From Burkholderia cepacia (GTDB lineage Bacteria > Pseudomonadota > Gammaproteobacteria > Burkholderiales > Burkholderiaceae), in assembly GCF_001039005.1 (NCBI RefSeq), contig NZ_LDWR01000058.1, forward strand, positions 1-64,000: a stretch of DNA of 64,000 nucleotides, read 5' to 3'. Below the pieces are notes generated by a model. It worked only from the letters and a program-made list of their open reading frames with translations. It had not been told where the DNA came from and did no database searches. Position 1 is the stretch's first letter. Each line of letters begins with the position of its first letter. This document shows positions 1 to 8,690 of the stretch, piece by piece. A program made the position numbers and the translations under genes.

Positions 1-171
1 CAGCGACCGGTCTATCTGGTGCTGCGTCGTTACCGCGCCGAGCGGGATGCCGCCGTGCATCCGGCGTCGAAGCTGCTGCAGTTCCCGCTCAAGCGTGTGC
101 ACGCGGCCCGCCGCCGGCCGGTGGCGCCCGTGGCAGCCGGCCACGCCGCCAAGCGAATCTCCGTCAAATAA
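1..171 (+). CDS. 3' end of an unidentified gene (partial)
   Basis: An open frame enters from the left edge and ends at TAA 169-171, giving 56 residues. The tail is rich in Arg, Ala and Pro and ends in ISVK. No domain or motif is recognisable in this fragment. The next gene starts only 14 bases after the stop on the same strand, so the two may be co-transcribed. I do not recognise the family. That it is coding rests on the open frame, the high third-position G+C and the close downstream gene. Confidence 0.55.
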   Translation, partial: QRPVYLVLRRYRAERDAAVHPASKLLQFPLKRVHAARRRPVAPVAAGHAAKRISVK

Positions 172-185
172 CCGGCACGCGGCGC

Positions 186-1448
186 ATGGACATTCCCCGG
201 CAATCGATGCGCTCGGCGGAACACCCCGTCCGCCCGTGGCTGACACCCCGACGCGTCGTCACGTACAGCGCGTTCGTGCTCGTGTTCTACGCGCTGTTCC
301 TGGCGATCTGGGCGTACGTGATCCGCTACGCGCCGGGCACCGCCATCAAGCGCCCGGGTGCGGACTACGCGGTGTTCTGGTCGGCGTCGTACGTGATGCT
401 GCACGGCGCGCCATGGCAAGCGTACGATCTCCCGACCTTCTCGCGGCTGTCGGCCGCGTTGTTCCCGTATTTCCGCGGCGAAGGCTTCGTCGCCTGGCTG
501 TACCCGCCCACCTACCTGCTGCTCGTGACGCCGCTCGCATTACTGCCTTTCGCGATCGGCTATCCGCTGTTCGTCGCGTTCGGCATCGTCGTGTTCGGGT
601 TCGCCGCGTGGCGCGTCTCGGGCCTCGGCGCGACGCCCGGCGTGCTGCGCGTCGGCGCGTGTGCGCTGGTCGCCGCCCCCTGCGTGTTCGTCACCGCGAT
701 GCTCGGGCAAAACGCGTTCCTGACCGCTGCGTGCGCGGCGCTGGCCGTCTACTGGGCCGACCGGCGGCCGATGTGGGCCGGCCTCTGCATCGGCCTGCTG
801 TCGGTCAAGCCGCAGATGGCGCTGCTGTTCCCGTTCGTGCTGATCGCCGCACGCGCCTGGCGCACGATCGCGTGGGCCGCGCTCGCCACCGCCGCGTTCG
901 GCGCGTTGAGCGTGCTGGTGTGCGGCGTCGAGTCGCTGCGCCTGTTCGCCGCCAGCACGGGGCTCGCGCGATCGCTGATTCTCGAGCATCGCGTGGCGTT
1001 CTGGTTCGCGTCGCCGACGCCGTTCGCGGCGTTCCGCCTCGCCGGCCTGCCGCTCGGCGCCGCGTATGCGGCGCACGCCTGCGTCGCTGCGATCGCGATC
1101 GCGGCCGCGTGCATCGTGTGGGCACGCACGCGTGACACCCGCTTGCGCGTGGCGGTGCTGGCGGCCGCGACGCTCGTGGCGAACCCGTACGTGTGGCACT
1201 ACGAGCTCGCGTGGCTCGGCCTCGCGATCGCCTGCATGCTGGCGATCGGCTGGCGCGACGGCTGGCTGCGCGGCGAGCAGACCATGATCGCGCTGATGTG
1301 GGCACTGCCGCTCGTCGAATACCTGAACCCGTGGCTCAACGCGCCGCAGGTCGGACCAGTCGTGACGCTGGGGGCGCTGTTCGTACTACTGCGCCGCGCG
1401 CGGTCCGGCGCTCACAACGCGAGCCGCGGCGGCACGTACACGCCGTAG
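186..1448 (+). CDS. GT87-family (DUF2029) multi-spanning membrane glycosyltransferase
   Basis: This is a 420-residue protein with about ten hydrophobic spans starting near residue 27. Features of the GT87/DUF2029 family are an early periplasmic loop with PGADYAVFWSASY, a later QNAFLTAACAAL segment and a conserved KPQMALLFP stretch. Family members (PimE-like) use polyprenyl-phosphate sugars to modify lipids or glycans at the cytoplasmic membrane; the substrate here is unknown. The ATG at 186 is the first start after the upstream stop. The 3' end overlaps the convergent tadG gene by 37 bases (1412-1448). A role in glycosylating pilus or surface material is possible from position only. Confidence 0.75.
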   Translation: MDIPRQSMRSAEHPVRPWLTPRRVVTYSAFVLVFYALFLAIWAYVIRYAPGTAIKRPGADYAVFWSASYVMLHGAPWQAYDLPTFSRLSAALFPYFRGEGFVAWLYPPTYLLLVTPLALLPFAIGYPLFVAFGIVVFGFAAWRVSGLGATPGVLRVGACALVAAPCVFVTAMLGQNAFLTAACAALAVYWADRRPMWAGLCIGLLSVKPQMALLFPFVLIAARAWRTIAWAALATAAFGALSVLVCGVESLRLFAASTGLARSLILEHRVAFWFASPTPFAAFRLAGLPLGAAYAAHACVAAIAIAAACIVWARTRDTRLRVAVLAAATLVANPYVWHYELAWLGLAIACMLAIGWRDGWLRGEQTMIALMWALPLVEYLNPWLNAPQVGPVVTLGALFVLLRRARSGAHNASRGGTYTP

Positions 1449-2452
1449 TACGGCCCGACGCCGGTCGCGACGCCGGTCAGCTTCACGCCGGCGACGAAGT
1501 GGCCCTGGATGTACTTGGACGAGCCGCCGAGCGACACGTCGATGTGGAACGCCGCGAACGCGACGATCGGCACGGTGGTGTTGCTCGACGTCTGCGTGAC
1601 GACCGGCAGCACCACCGTCGTGCCGACCGGCACCGACGAGTAAAGCGCCGTCTTCGAGCCGGTCGCGAGGTTGATGCTGTCGCCGATGCTCAGCGTCGTC
1701 GGATTGCCGGTCGCCATCAGCCCCGCAATCGTCGTCGTATCGGTCGCCGTCGACTGGAACGATGTCCACTGCCCGCCCATGCACAGCAAGCCATAGGTCT
1801 GGCCGTTCGTGATCGTGAACTCGTACGGCAAGCCCGTCAGCGGATTGATCAGCGGCTGGTTGGTCGCCGCATTCCAGTACTGGTTGTAGATGCACTGATC
1901 GATCGCGACCGGGAACAGCCCGCCGGCCGCCACCCCGCCCGGCGCGGCCAGCACCGCCACCGCGGTCGCGCTGCCGGACGCGCCGGGAATCCCCAGCAGC
2001 CCGCCGAGCAGCAGCGGAATCGAGCCGCCGTTCACGCCCGGCGCGCGCGACACGGTGACCTGCACGGCCGGCACGTCGTACACGCCGGGCGTGATGGTCG
2101 TCGCCTGCATGCCCGCGGGGCTCCGCGTCATGTTCCAGTACCCGGTGGCCACCGTGCCGGACGACAGCGCGGCACCGGCCGCCGAATTCCGCGCGATCAC
2201 GCCGTCCGCCGCCGACGCGGCCTGCGACCAGTTCACCGCGCCGCCGCTCGACGACATCATCGCGTCGGCCCCCGCGAGCGCGGCCGCGTCGGCGGCGTTC
2301 TGCAACTGGTTGCGCACGGTGGCCACCCACGCGATGTCGATCGCCAGCGCGCCGAACGACAGCAACGGGATCAGGAACAACAGGAAGAACAGCGCGACCG
2401 AACCGCGCTGCCGTGCAAGCGCGACGTGCCGCGAGCCGCGTGCGTCATTCAT
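1412..2452 (-). CDS. tadG: TadG-like Flp pilus assembly protein
   Basis: This 346-residue protein has a basic N-terminus, a hydrophobic segment at about 17-45 (RGSVALFFLLFLIPLLSFG) and the TadG-type signature QNAADAAALAGADAM near residue 60, followed by a long Ser/Thr/Gly-rich exported region. TadE/G-like pseudopilins sit in the inner membrane with their C-termini outside and help assemble or anchor Flp fibres. The ATG overlaps the last bases of tadE (2445-2452), as expected for translational coupling. It is the last gene of the operon and meets a convergent gene at its 3' end. There is no VWA domain, so this is the short TadG-like form. Confidence 0.85.
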   Translation of the reverse strand: MNDARGSRHVALARQRGSVALFFLLFLIPLLSFGALAIDIAWVATVRNQLQNAADAAALAGADAMMSSSGGAVNWSQAASAADGVIARNSAAGAALSSGTVATGYWNMTRSPAGMQATTITPGVYDVPAVQVTVSRAPGVNGGSIPLLLGGLLGIPGASGSATAVAVLAAPGGVAAGGLFPVAIDQCIYNQYWNAATNQPLINPLTGLPYEFTITNGQTYGLLCMGGQWTSFQSTATDTTTIAGLMATGNPTTLSIGDSINLATGSKTALYSSVPVGTTVVLPVVTQTSSNTTVPIVAFAAFHIDVSLGGSSKYIQGHFVAGVKLTGVATGVGPYYGVYVPPRLAL

Positions 2453-2873
2453 AGAGCATCACCGACGTGGCCGAGACCGTCACCGGGCCGGTCAGCGCGC
2501 TGAACGCGGAACCGAGCACCATCCCCGAATACGTGTAGGTCACCGTCACCGTCAGCGCGGTGCCCGACGTCGTGCCGTTCGCCTGCGTCACGGTCACGGC
2601 CGGCGTCGTCGCGGTGCCGCCCGTGATCAGGCTGTTCTGCATATAGTTCTGCGCGACGCTGGCGACCTGCGTCGTGGTCAGCATCGGCACGCGCAGCACG
2701 ACGCCGGCGCGCGCGGCCTCGCGGCTTGCGTTCGTGATGACGGCCTTGTCGCACAGGATCAGGCTCGTATCGATGATGCCGATCAGCACCATCAGCAGGA
2801 ACGGCAGCATCAGCACGAACTCGAGGGACACGACGCCGCGCGCGCGGCGAGCGCCCGTCGTCCGGCGTGTCAT
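2445..2873 (-). CDS. tadE: TadE-like pseudopilin
   Basis: This 142-residue protein begins with a basic segment then RGVVSLEFVLMLPFLLMVL, the class III prepilin-like TadE motif with a Glu at the fifth position of the processed core. TadE is processed by the TadV prepilin peptidase and is needed for Flp pilus assembly. ATG 2871-2873 is chosen over longer frames because it leaves the usual short basic leader and overlaps the tadD stop (2870) by four bases. The remainder is Thr-rich and probably periplasmic. Downstream tadG overlaps it by eight bases. Confidence 0.88.
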   Translation of the reverse strand: MTRRTTGARRARGVVSLEFVLMLPFLLMVLIGIIDTSLILCDKAVITNASREAARAGVVLRVPMLTTTQVASVAQNYMQNSLITGGTATTPAVTVTQANGTTSGTALTVTVTYTYSGMVLGSAFSALTGPVTVSATSVMLYE

Positions 2874-3730
2874 TTTGCGGCCCCCGCTCCCGGCGGCGCG
2901 ACGTCCGACTCCAGCGCCGCGCCCGACAGCGGCGGCGCGCCGCCTGCTGCCCCGCGCGACGCGAGCCGTGCGCGCACTGCCTGGTAGAAGCGCAGGTTGT
3001 CGGCCACTGCCGACGCGGGCAGATCCGCGGACAGCAGCTTCTTCGCCGAATCGGTATTGCCGAGCACGCCATACGCGAACGCGAGGTTCTGGCGCGCCTG
3101 CCACGGCGCATCGGGCAGCCCCGCGACGTCGAGCAGCACGTTCACGCCCTCGCGCGGCCGATTACCCAGCACGAGCGACAGCCCGAGGTCGATGCGCAGC
3201 CCCTGCGCGTCCGGGTGCGCGCGCAACGCGTCGCGATACACGGCCTGCGCATCGGCATGGCGCCCCTGCAGGTCGAGCACGGTGCCGAGTCCTTCCGCCG
3301 CGAGCGGATGGTTCGGCTGCGCGGCCAGCAGGTCGCGATAGCGCTGCGCGGCCTCGTCGAGCCGGCGCTGCCGCAACGCGACGCGCGCGAGCCCGAGCTG
3401 TGGGCCGAGCTCCGCGGGCGACTGCCGCTGCGCTTCCTCGTAGAGGATCCGCGCGCGCTCCAGGTTGCCGGTGCGATAGTTGACGTCGCCGAGCCCCAGT
3501 TGCGCCGCGAGCGAATCGGGATGCTTCGCGAGCACCTTCTCGTACAGCGTCGACGCGAGATCGACGTTGCCGCCGGCGAGCGCGCTGTCCGCGATGCGCA
3601 GTTCGGCCTGCGGATCGTCGCTCTTGTGCGACAGCACCGGCCGCGTCTGGACGCCCGGCGCGCCGCAGCCACCGGCCAGCACCGGCAGCACGGCCGCGAA
3701 CGCGAGCGCGCGTATGACGGATCGTGTCAC
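2870..3730 (-). CDS. tadD: TadD-like TPR lipoprotein
   Basis: The protein has 286 residues: a lipoprotein-type signal with AGGC near residue 20, then tandem TPR repeats at about 40-250 (for example LASTLYEKVLAKHPDSLAAQ). TadD homologues are periplasmic TPR lipoproteins that help localise the secretin. The start is GTG at 3728-3730, which overlaps the tadC stop in GTGA; the frame upstream of it is tadC in another phase. The 3' end overlaps tadE by four bases. The lipobox is slightly off consensus (Ala rather than Leu at -3). Confidence 0.88.
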   Translation of the reverse strand: MTRSVIRALAFAAVLPVLAGGCGAPGVQTRPVLSHKSDDPQAELRIADSALAGGNVDLASTLYEKVLAKHPDSLAAQLGLGDVNYRTGNLERARILYEEAQRQSPAELGPQLGLARVALRQRRLDEAAQRYRDLLAAQPNHPLAAEGLGTVLDLQGRHADAQAVYRDALRAHPDAQGLRIDLGLSLVLGNRPREGVNVLLDVAGLPDAPWQARQNLAFAYGVLGNTDSAKKLLSADLPASAVADNLRFYQAVRARLASRGAAGGAPPLSGAALESDVAPPGAGAAK

Positions 3731-4671
3731 TTGAATACCTCGAGCAGGCGGATCGCCGCAGGGCCCGCCGCGATCAGGCAGACCGTCGGCAGGATGAACA
3801 ACATCATCGGCAGCGTGATCTTCGGCGCGAGCTTCGCGGCCTTTTCCTCGAGCGCGACGATCTGCTCGGTGCGCTCGGTACGCGACAGCGTTCGCAGCGC
3901 CCGCGTGATCGGCGTGCCGAACCGTTGCGACTGCGTGAGCGTCGTCGCGAGCGAGCGCGCCGACGCGAAATCGACGCGCGTCGCGAAGTGCGTGAGCGTC
4001 GCGGACACGTCGCCGCTGAGCGTGAGCTCGTCCGCGCACACCGTCAGCTCGTCGGCAAGCGGCGGGCAGATGCGCGCCAGCTCGTGCGCGACGCGCCGGA
4101 CGCCGGACGCGAGACTATTGCCGGCCATCGTGCAGATCACGAGCAGGTCGAGCGCGTCCGGAAAGCACGCGGCAATGATCCGCCGCCGCCGCCGGATCAT
4201 CGCGCCGAGTACGTACTCGGGCACGATCACGCCGATCACGAACGCGGCGACCATCGCCAGCGCGCGGATCACGAAGTATTCGCCGAAGCGCGGGATGAAC
4301 GGGCTGAACACGATCGCGACGCCCGCGAACAACACGCCGCAGCTCAGCTTGATCCCGATCATCGACGACACCGCGCGGCGCTCGCGAAAACCCGCGCGCG
4401 CCAATTGCAGGCCGAGCTTCACGCGCTGCATCGGGTCGAGCACCGGCAGCCGCTCGCCGAGCAGCGCGAGTCGGCGCGTCAGGCCCTGGCGGACATCGCC
4501 CGGCTGCAGCAGCCCCGCCGACGGCGACGGCGCGCGCTGTCCGGCCGCCTGCTGCACGCGCGCGGCGATGCGCCGGCGCGTGCCGCCGCCTGGCCTGGCA
4601 AGCGCCACGCCGACGCAGGCGAGCAACAGCAGCAGTTCAAGGCCACGGGCGGCCAGCATCGATATCGTCAT
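3727..4671 (-). CDS. tadC: TadC-like inner-membrane platform protein (GspF/T2SSF family)
   Basis: At 314 residues this is a typical TadC. It has an N-terminal membrane anchor, a pair of central hydrophobic helices (about 115-175), the T2SSF-domain segment with FPDALDLLVICTMAGNSL and a C-terminal membrane segment (LPMMLFILPTVCLIAAGPA). It pairs with TadB to form the platform through which the TadA motor drives pilin polymerisation. The ATG overlaps the tadB stop in ATGA (4668-4671), and its own stop overlaps tadD. Identity rests on domain, length and operon place. Confidence 0.92.
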   Translation of the reverse strand: MTISMLAARGLELLLLLACVGVALARPGGGTRRRIAARVQQAAGQRAPSPSAGLLQPGDVRQGLTRRLALLGERLPVLDPMQRVKLGLQLARAGFRERRAVSSMIGIKLSCGVLFAGVAIVFSPFIPRFGEYFVIRALAMVAAFVIGVIVPEYVLGAMIRRRRRIIAACFPDALDLLVICTMAGNSLASGVRRVAHELARICPPLADELTVCADELTLSGDVSATLTHFATRVDFASARSLATTLTQSQRFGTPITRALRTLSRTERTEQIVALEEKAAKLAPKITLPMMLFILPTVCLIAAGPAAIRLLEVFK

Positions 4672-5645
4672 CGTGCGGTATCCAGTCGCGAGATCTTGCG
4701 GATCGTCAGCAAGCCCACCGTCAGCAGCCCGGCGGCGATCGTCAGCATCGTGTTGCCGGCGTGCGTCGTGAACAGCAGCATCACGTAGGCGCGATTCACG
4801 AGGAACAGCGCGCCGATCATCACGAACGGCACCGCCGAAATGATCTTCGTCGTGATCCGCCCTTCGGCGGTCAGCGCGCGGGTCTTCAGGCGGATGTCGC
4901 GGCGCGTGCGGATGATGCTCGACAGTTCGTCGAGCGTCTCGCCGAGGCTGCCGCCGGTTTCGCGCTGCAGCAACAGGTAGACGGCGAAGAACGAAAAGTC
5001 CGCGATCATCAACCGGTCCGCCGCGTGCGTGAGCACATCCTTGAGATCCGCGCCCACCTGCAGGCTGTCGCCCATCGTGCGGAACGTCGAACGCACCGGC
5101 TCGGCCGCGCTGTCGCCGACCGTGCTGATCGCCAGCGTAACCGGAATGCCCGCGCGCACGGCCCGCACGATCAGGTCGATCGCGTCCGGGAATGCCTCGA
5201 GAAAGCGCACCCGGAAACGCTCGACCAGTGCACGGTAGCTGGCGCGCATCGCGACCAGCGGCAGCCCGATATAGATCAGCGGGCGCAGCACGCCCGGCGG
5301 CCCGATCAGCTTGACCGCGACGATCGCCGCGATCGCGCCGGCCACCGTGCTGGCGACGACGATCCGCATGCCGCCGTCGCCGCCCACCGCCCGCACGCGT
5401 GTCACGTAGCGCTGCAGCCACGTGCGCACGCGGTTTTGCCGGCGTTCGAGGTTGAACAGCGCGACGCCGGACCCGTCGGCCGCACCCGCATCGCGGCCCG
5501 CGAGCAACGGCGACAGGCGCCGCATCCGCTCGCGAATGCGCCGCGCGGGTGTGTGGCGCGCGCGCTCCAGCAGCGACGACAGCGCGAGCCCGATCCCGAG
5601 GATCACGACGAACGCGCACACCGCGAACAGGTCGGCGGCCCTCAT
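4668..5645 (-). CDS. tadB: TadB-like inner-membrane platform protein (GspF/T2SSF family)
   Basis: A 325-residue protein with an N-terminal helix (about 7-27), two central hydrophobic segments, the T2SSF core (FPDAIDLIVRAVRAGIPV) and the family element LLQRETGGSLGETLDELS, then a C-terminal pair of membrane helices. It partners TadC below the TadA ATPase. The start ATG at 5643-5645 overlaps the tadA stop by four bases. Longer upstream readings in this frame run through the tadA gene in another phase and are not credible. Confidence 0.93.
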   Translation of the reverse strand: MRAADLFAVCAFVVILGIGLALSSLLERARHTPARRIRERMRRLSPLLAGRDAGAADGSGVALFNLERRQNRVRTWLQRYVTRVRAVGGDGGMRIVVASTVAGAIAAIVAVKLIGPPGVLRPLIYIGLPLVAMRASYRALVERFRVRFLEAFPDAIDLIVRAVRAGIPVTLAISTVGDSAAEPVRSTFRTMGDSLQVGADLKDVLTHAADRLMIADFSFFAVYLLLQRETGGSLGETLDELSSIIRTRRDIRLKTRALTAEGRITTKIISAVPFVMIGALFLVNRAYVMLLFTTHAGNTMLTIAAGLLTVGLLTIRKISRLDTAR

Positions 5646-7051
5646 GGCCGGAATACCTCGGCGAGCGCATCCTCCTGGCCGTAGTACGCGGCACGCGCCG
5701 CGAACGCCGGCCGCAGCGACGACGCATCGAACACGCCCTTGACCGCGTCGCGTGTCGTGTCGCCTTCCTGGCGGAATGCGAACAGGTCCTGCGTGATGAC
5801 CACCTCGCCCTCCATCCCGACGATCTCGGTGATCCGCGTGACGCGCCGCACGCCGTCGCGCATCCGCTCGATCTGCACGAACAGGTGCACGGCACTCGCG
5901 ATCTGGCGCCGGATCGACAGCAACTGCAGGTTCGCGTTTGCCATCATCACCATGCTCTCGAGCCGGCTGATCGCGTCGCGCGGCGAGTTCGCATGGATCG
6001 TCGTCATCGAGCCGTCGTGGCCGGTATTCATCGCCTGCAGCACGTCGAACGCCTCCGGGCCGCGAATCTCGCCGAGGATGATGCGGTCGGGCCGCATCCG
6101 CAGCGCGTTGCGCACGAGGTCGCGCTGCGAGATGCCGCCGAGCCCCTCGGTATTCTCCGGCCGCGTCTCGAGACTGACGACGTGCGGCTGCTGCAGCTGC
6201 AGTTCGGCCGCGTCCTCGATCGTCACGACCCGTTCGTGCTGCTCGATGTGCTGCGACAGCGCGTTGAGCAGCGTCGTCTTGCCCGAGCCGGTGCCGCCCG
6301 AGATCACGATGTTCAGCCGGCACGAACACGCCACCTTCAGCAGTTGCAGCATCGGATGCGAGATGTTGCCTTGATGCGCCATCCGCGCGAGCGTGATGTC
6401 GCGCTTCGCGAACTTGCGGATCGAGATCGACGGGCCGCGCATCGCGATCGGCGGCAGCACGACGTTCACGCGGCTGCCGTCGGCGAGCCGCGCGTCGACC
6501 ATTGGGCTGCTCTCGTCGACGCGCCGGCCCACCGCCGCCGCGATCCGCTGCGCAACGCTCGTCACGTGCGCGTCGTCGCGAAACTTCAGCGACGTGAGCT
6601 CGAGCCGGCCCGCGCGCTCGACGTAGACCTGGTCGGGCCCGTTGACGAGGATGTCGGTGACCGTTTCGTCGGCGAGCAGCGGCTCGATCGGCCCGACGCC
6701 GAACATGTCGTTCAGGATCGCATCGACGATCAGCACCTGCTCGCCGGCCGTGATCTTCAGGCGCTCGCGCTCGACCGTGTGCGCCGCCACCTGCTCGATG
6801 CCTGCGCGCACCTCGTCGCGCGTCTTCATCAGCGCCGCCGACATGTTCATCGACGCGAACACCGCGGTGCGGATCGCGTCGAACTTGCCGGAGCGGATCA
6901 GCGCCTCGTGGGTGTCGGCGGCCGCGGGCGCGCGTGTCGGCGGCGGCGCGGGCGCGACCGTCGGCGCCGGCTCGCGCGGTGCCGTGGGCGCCACGGGCGC
7001 CACGGCCGGCGCGGGGTCCGGCGGCGGCCGGTTGCGGTTGCCGAACGTCAC
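5642..7051 (-). CDS. tadA: TadA/CpaF pilus assembly ATPase
   Basis: This is a 469-residue secretion ATPase of the VirB11/GspE superfamily. It shows a Pro/Ala-rich N-terminus (about 8-45), Walker A GGTGSGKTT near 252-259, a Walker B/Asp box around RIILGEIRGPEAFD near 323, and the His box MTTIHANSPRDAISR. It powers Flp pilus extension and retraction at the cytoplasmic face of TadB/TadC. The start is GTG at 7049-7051, which has a strong ribosome site (GGAGGAAAG) and overlaps the tadZ stop in GTGA. All catalytic motifs look intact. Confidence 0.95.
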   Translation of the reverse strand: MTFGNRNRPPPDPAPAVAPVAPTAPREPAPTVAPAPPPTRAPAAADTHEALIRSGKFDAIRTAVFASMNMSAALMKTRDEVRAGIEQVAAHTVERERLKITAGEQVLIVDAILNDMFGVGPIEPLLADETVTDILVNGPDQVYVERAGRLELTSLKFRDDAHVTSVAQRIAAAVGRRVDESSPMVDARLADGSRVNVVLPPIAMRGPSISIRKFAKRDITLARMAHQGNISHPMLQLLKVACSCRLNIVISGGTGSGKTTLLNALSQHIEQHERVVTIEDAAELQLQQPHVVSLETRPENTEGLGGISQRDLVRNALRMRPDRIILGEIRGPEAFDVLQAMNTGHDGSMTTIHANSPRDAISRLESMVMMANANLQLLSIRRQIASAVHLFVQIERMRDGVRRVTRITEIVGMEGEVVITQDLFAFRQEGDTTRDAVKGVFDASSLRPAFAARAAYYGQEDALAEVFRP

Positions 7052-8271
7052 GATCCTTTCCTCCACTTGACGAAGCGCGCGTACCAGGGTGCCGCGATGG
7101 CCATCGGTTCGCCGGTGATGCCGTTCGCGAGCTGCAGGATCCCGTCCAGGAAGCCATGGAGCTTTGCGCCTTCGATCGGCTCGCCGAGGTTCTCGGCGAC
7201 CGCGAGCGTCTGCGGCTCGTGCGGCAGCTCGCGCAGCGTCGCGCCGCCGAACGCCTCCGCGAAATCGGCCCGCTCGACCCGGCCCGCGACCGGCGCGAGC
7301 GGATTGTTCAGCACCATCGACAGCTGCCGCTCGCCCGGCAGCTCCTGCACGAAGCGCGCGAGCCGCGCGGATTCGTACGCGGCGTGCACCGAGCGGTCGG
7401 CGACGACGTAGGCGAGATCGGACACCTCGAGCGCATCCTCGAGCAGCTTGCCGGCGCCGCTGCCGACATCGAACAACACGTAGTGGAAGCGGTCCTTCAG
7501 CATGTCGACCAGCCGCGCGATCGCCCCGTCGCTCAGCGGCACGTCGGCGCCGTACGCGAGCTCGGCCGACAGCACGTGCAGGCGGTCGCCCTTCGTGACG
7601 AACATGCGGTCGAACAGCGCGTCGTCGGGGCGCTGCTCCATGTTCAGCAACTCGACCAGCCCGTTGTTGCTGGACAGCCCGAGCATCGAGTTCGCGCCGC
7701 CGCCATGCAGGTTCAGGTCGATATACGCGACGCGGCGGCGCTTCTCGCCCGTCAGGCAGCGCGCGAGGCTCACCGCGATGGTCGTCGTGCCGACGCCGCC
7801 GCGTGCGCCGACGAAGCTGACGATCTTGCCGGTGCGCACCTGCACGACCGATTCCGTCGCCGTCAGCGCGCGCCGCATCAGCTCGACGGTCAGCGGCTTG
7901 ACGATGTAGTCCTGCACGCCGATGCCGAGCAGATTGCGAAACAGCCCGACGTCGTTCTGCGTGCCGATCGCGACGACCCGCACCGACGGATCGCACACAT
8001 CGGCGAGCCGCATCAGGTCCGATACCGGCAGCACCGAATCCGACACGTCGATGACCAGCTGGCGCGGCGAGCGCTCCTGCTGCTGCAGCAACCGGATCGC
8101 GTCGTCGCAGGTGCCCGTCTGCAGGTGCGCACGCGCGATCGACAAATCCTGCGCGACGCGCCGGATCACGTCCTCGCTGCCCGGATCGGACACGACCGCG
8201 ACGAGATCCGTCGCGCCGGCGGACACGGCGCGCTTCGCATTCTGGCGTTCGAGGACGTTCATGGGCGGCAT
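7048..8271 (-). CDS. tadZ: TadZ/CpaE-like localisation ATPase
   Basis: The protein has 407 residues. Residues about 20-140 form an atypical receiver-like domain, followed by a ParA/MinD-type ATPase with a deviant Walker A GARGGVGTTT (about 155-164) that lacks the usual Lys in GKTT. TadZ/CpaE proteins place the Tad machine at the cell pole. Two ATGs are possible, 8271 and 8262; neither has a strong ribosome site, so the exact start is open. The stop overlaps tadA. The gap to the upstream lipoprotein gene is 22 bases. Confidence 0.9.
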   Translation of the reverse strand: MPPMNVLERQNAKRAVSAGATDLVAVVSDPGSEDVIRRVAQDLSIARAHLQTGTCDDAIRLLQQQERSPRQLVIDVSDSVLPVSDLMRLADVCDPSVRVVAIGTQNDVGLFRNLLGIGVQDYIVKPLTVELMRRALTATESVVQVRTGKIVSFVGARGGVGTTTIAVSLARCLTGEKRRRVAYIDLNLHGGGANSMLGLSSNNGLVELLNMEQRPDDALFDRMFVTKGDRLHVLSAELAYGADVPLSDGAIARLVDMLKDRFHYVLFDVGSGAGKLLEDALEVSDLAYVVADRSVHAAYESARLARFVQELPGERQLSMVLNNPLAPVAGRVERADFAEAFGGATLRELPHEPQTLAVAENLGEPIEGAKLHGFLDGILQLANGITGEPMAIAAPWYARFVKWRKGS

Positions 8272-8293
8272 CGCGATGGCAGCGGAAATCGGT

Positions 8294-8677
8294 TCAATGG
8301 CCGGGCGAGCCGGTCGTCGTCAGCGTCTTGCCGGGGGTCGGCTGCTTCACGCGATCCTCGACGTAGCGGCGCACCGCGCCGGCGGCGACCTCCGCGTCGG
8401 CGCCGCCGTACGGCACGGGCGCGACGAGATCCTGCGGCCGCGCGAGCATGGTCGCGAGGTTCGTGTAGGTCGCGCAGCCGAACGGCACACCCGGCCGCCC
8501 GAAGCCCGCGTCGACGAGATGCGACGGCTGCATCAGCTTCGCGCAGTCGGGCGGCACCGCCTGCACGCCGTCGAAGCCGATCGACCGCGCGTCGGGAAGG
8601 CTCAGCGGCGGCGGCGCCGACATGCAGCCCGCCAGCGTCAGTGGCAGGAGTGTCAGGACAGCGGTTCGAACTCGCAT
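8294..8677 (-). CDS. CpaD-like pilus lipoprotein (short form)
   Basis: This 127-residue protein has a clear lipoprotein signal with lipobox LAGC at Cys18. It keeps the CpaD-family core: FGCATYTNLATMLARPQDLV followed by a short C-terminal Arg-rich helix. CpaD/TadE-region lipoproteins help the RcpA secretin form its outer-membrane channel. It is shorter than the usual CpaD of about 200 residues, with most of the N-terminal region reduced. The place between secretin and tadZ is the normal one for cpaD/rcpB. Confidence 0.8.
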   Translation of the reverse strand: MRVRTAVLTLLPLTLAGCMSAPPPLSLPDARSIGFDGVQAVPPDCAKLMQPSHLVDAGFGRPGVPFGCATYTNLATMLARPQDLVAPVPYGGADAEVAAGAVRRYVEDRVKQPTPGKTLTTTGSPGH

Positions 8678-8690
8678 GGGCGCCTCCGAT

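Noticed and set aside
2867..4771. A plus-strand open frame of 634 codons across tadC, tadD and tadE
   Set aside because: It is the antisense shadow of clearly recognisable tad genes and has no ribosome site or domain.
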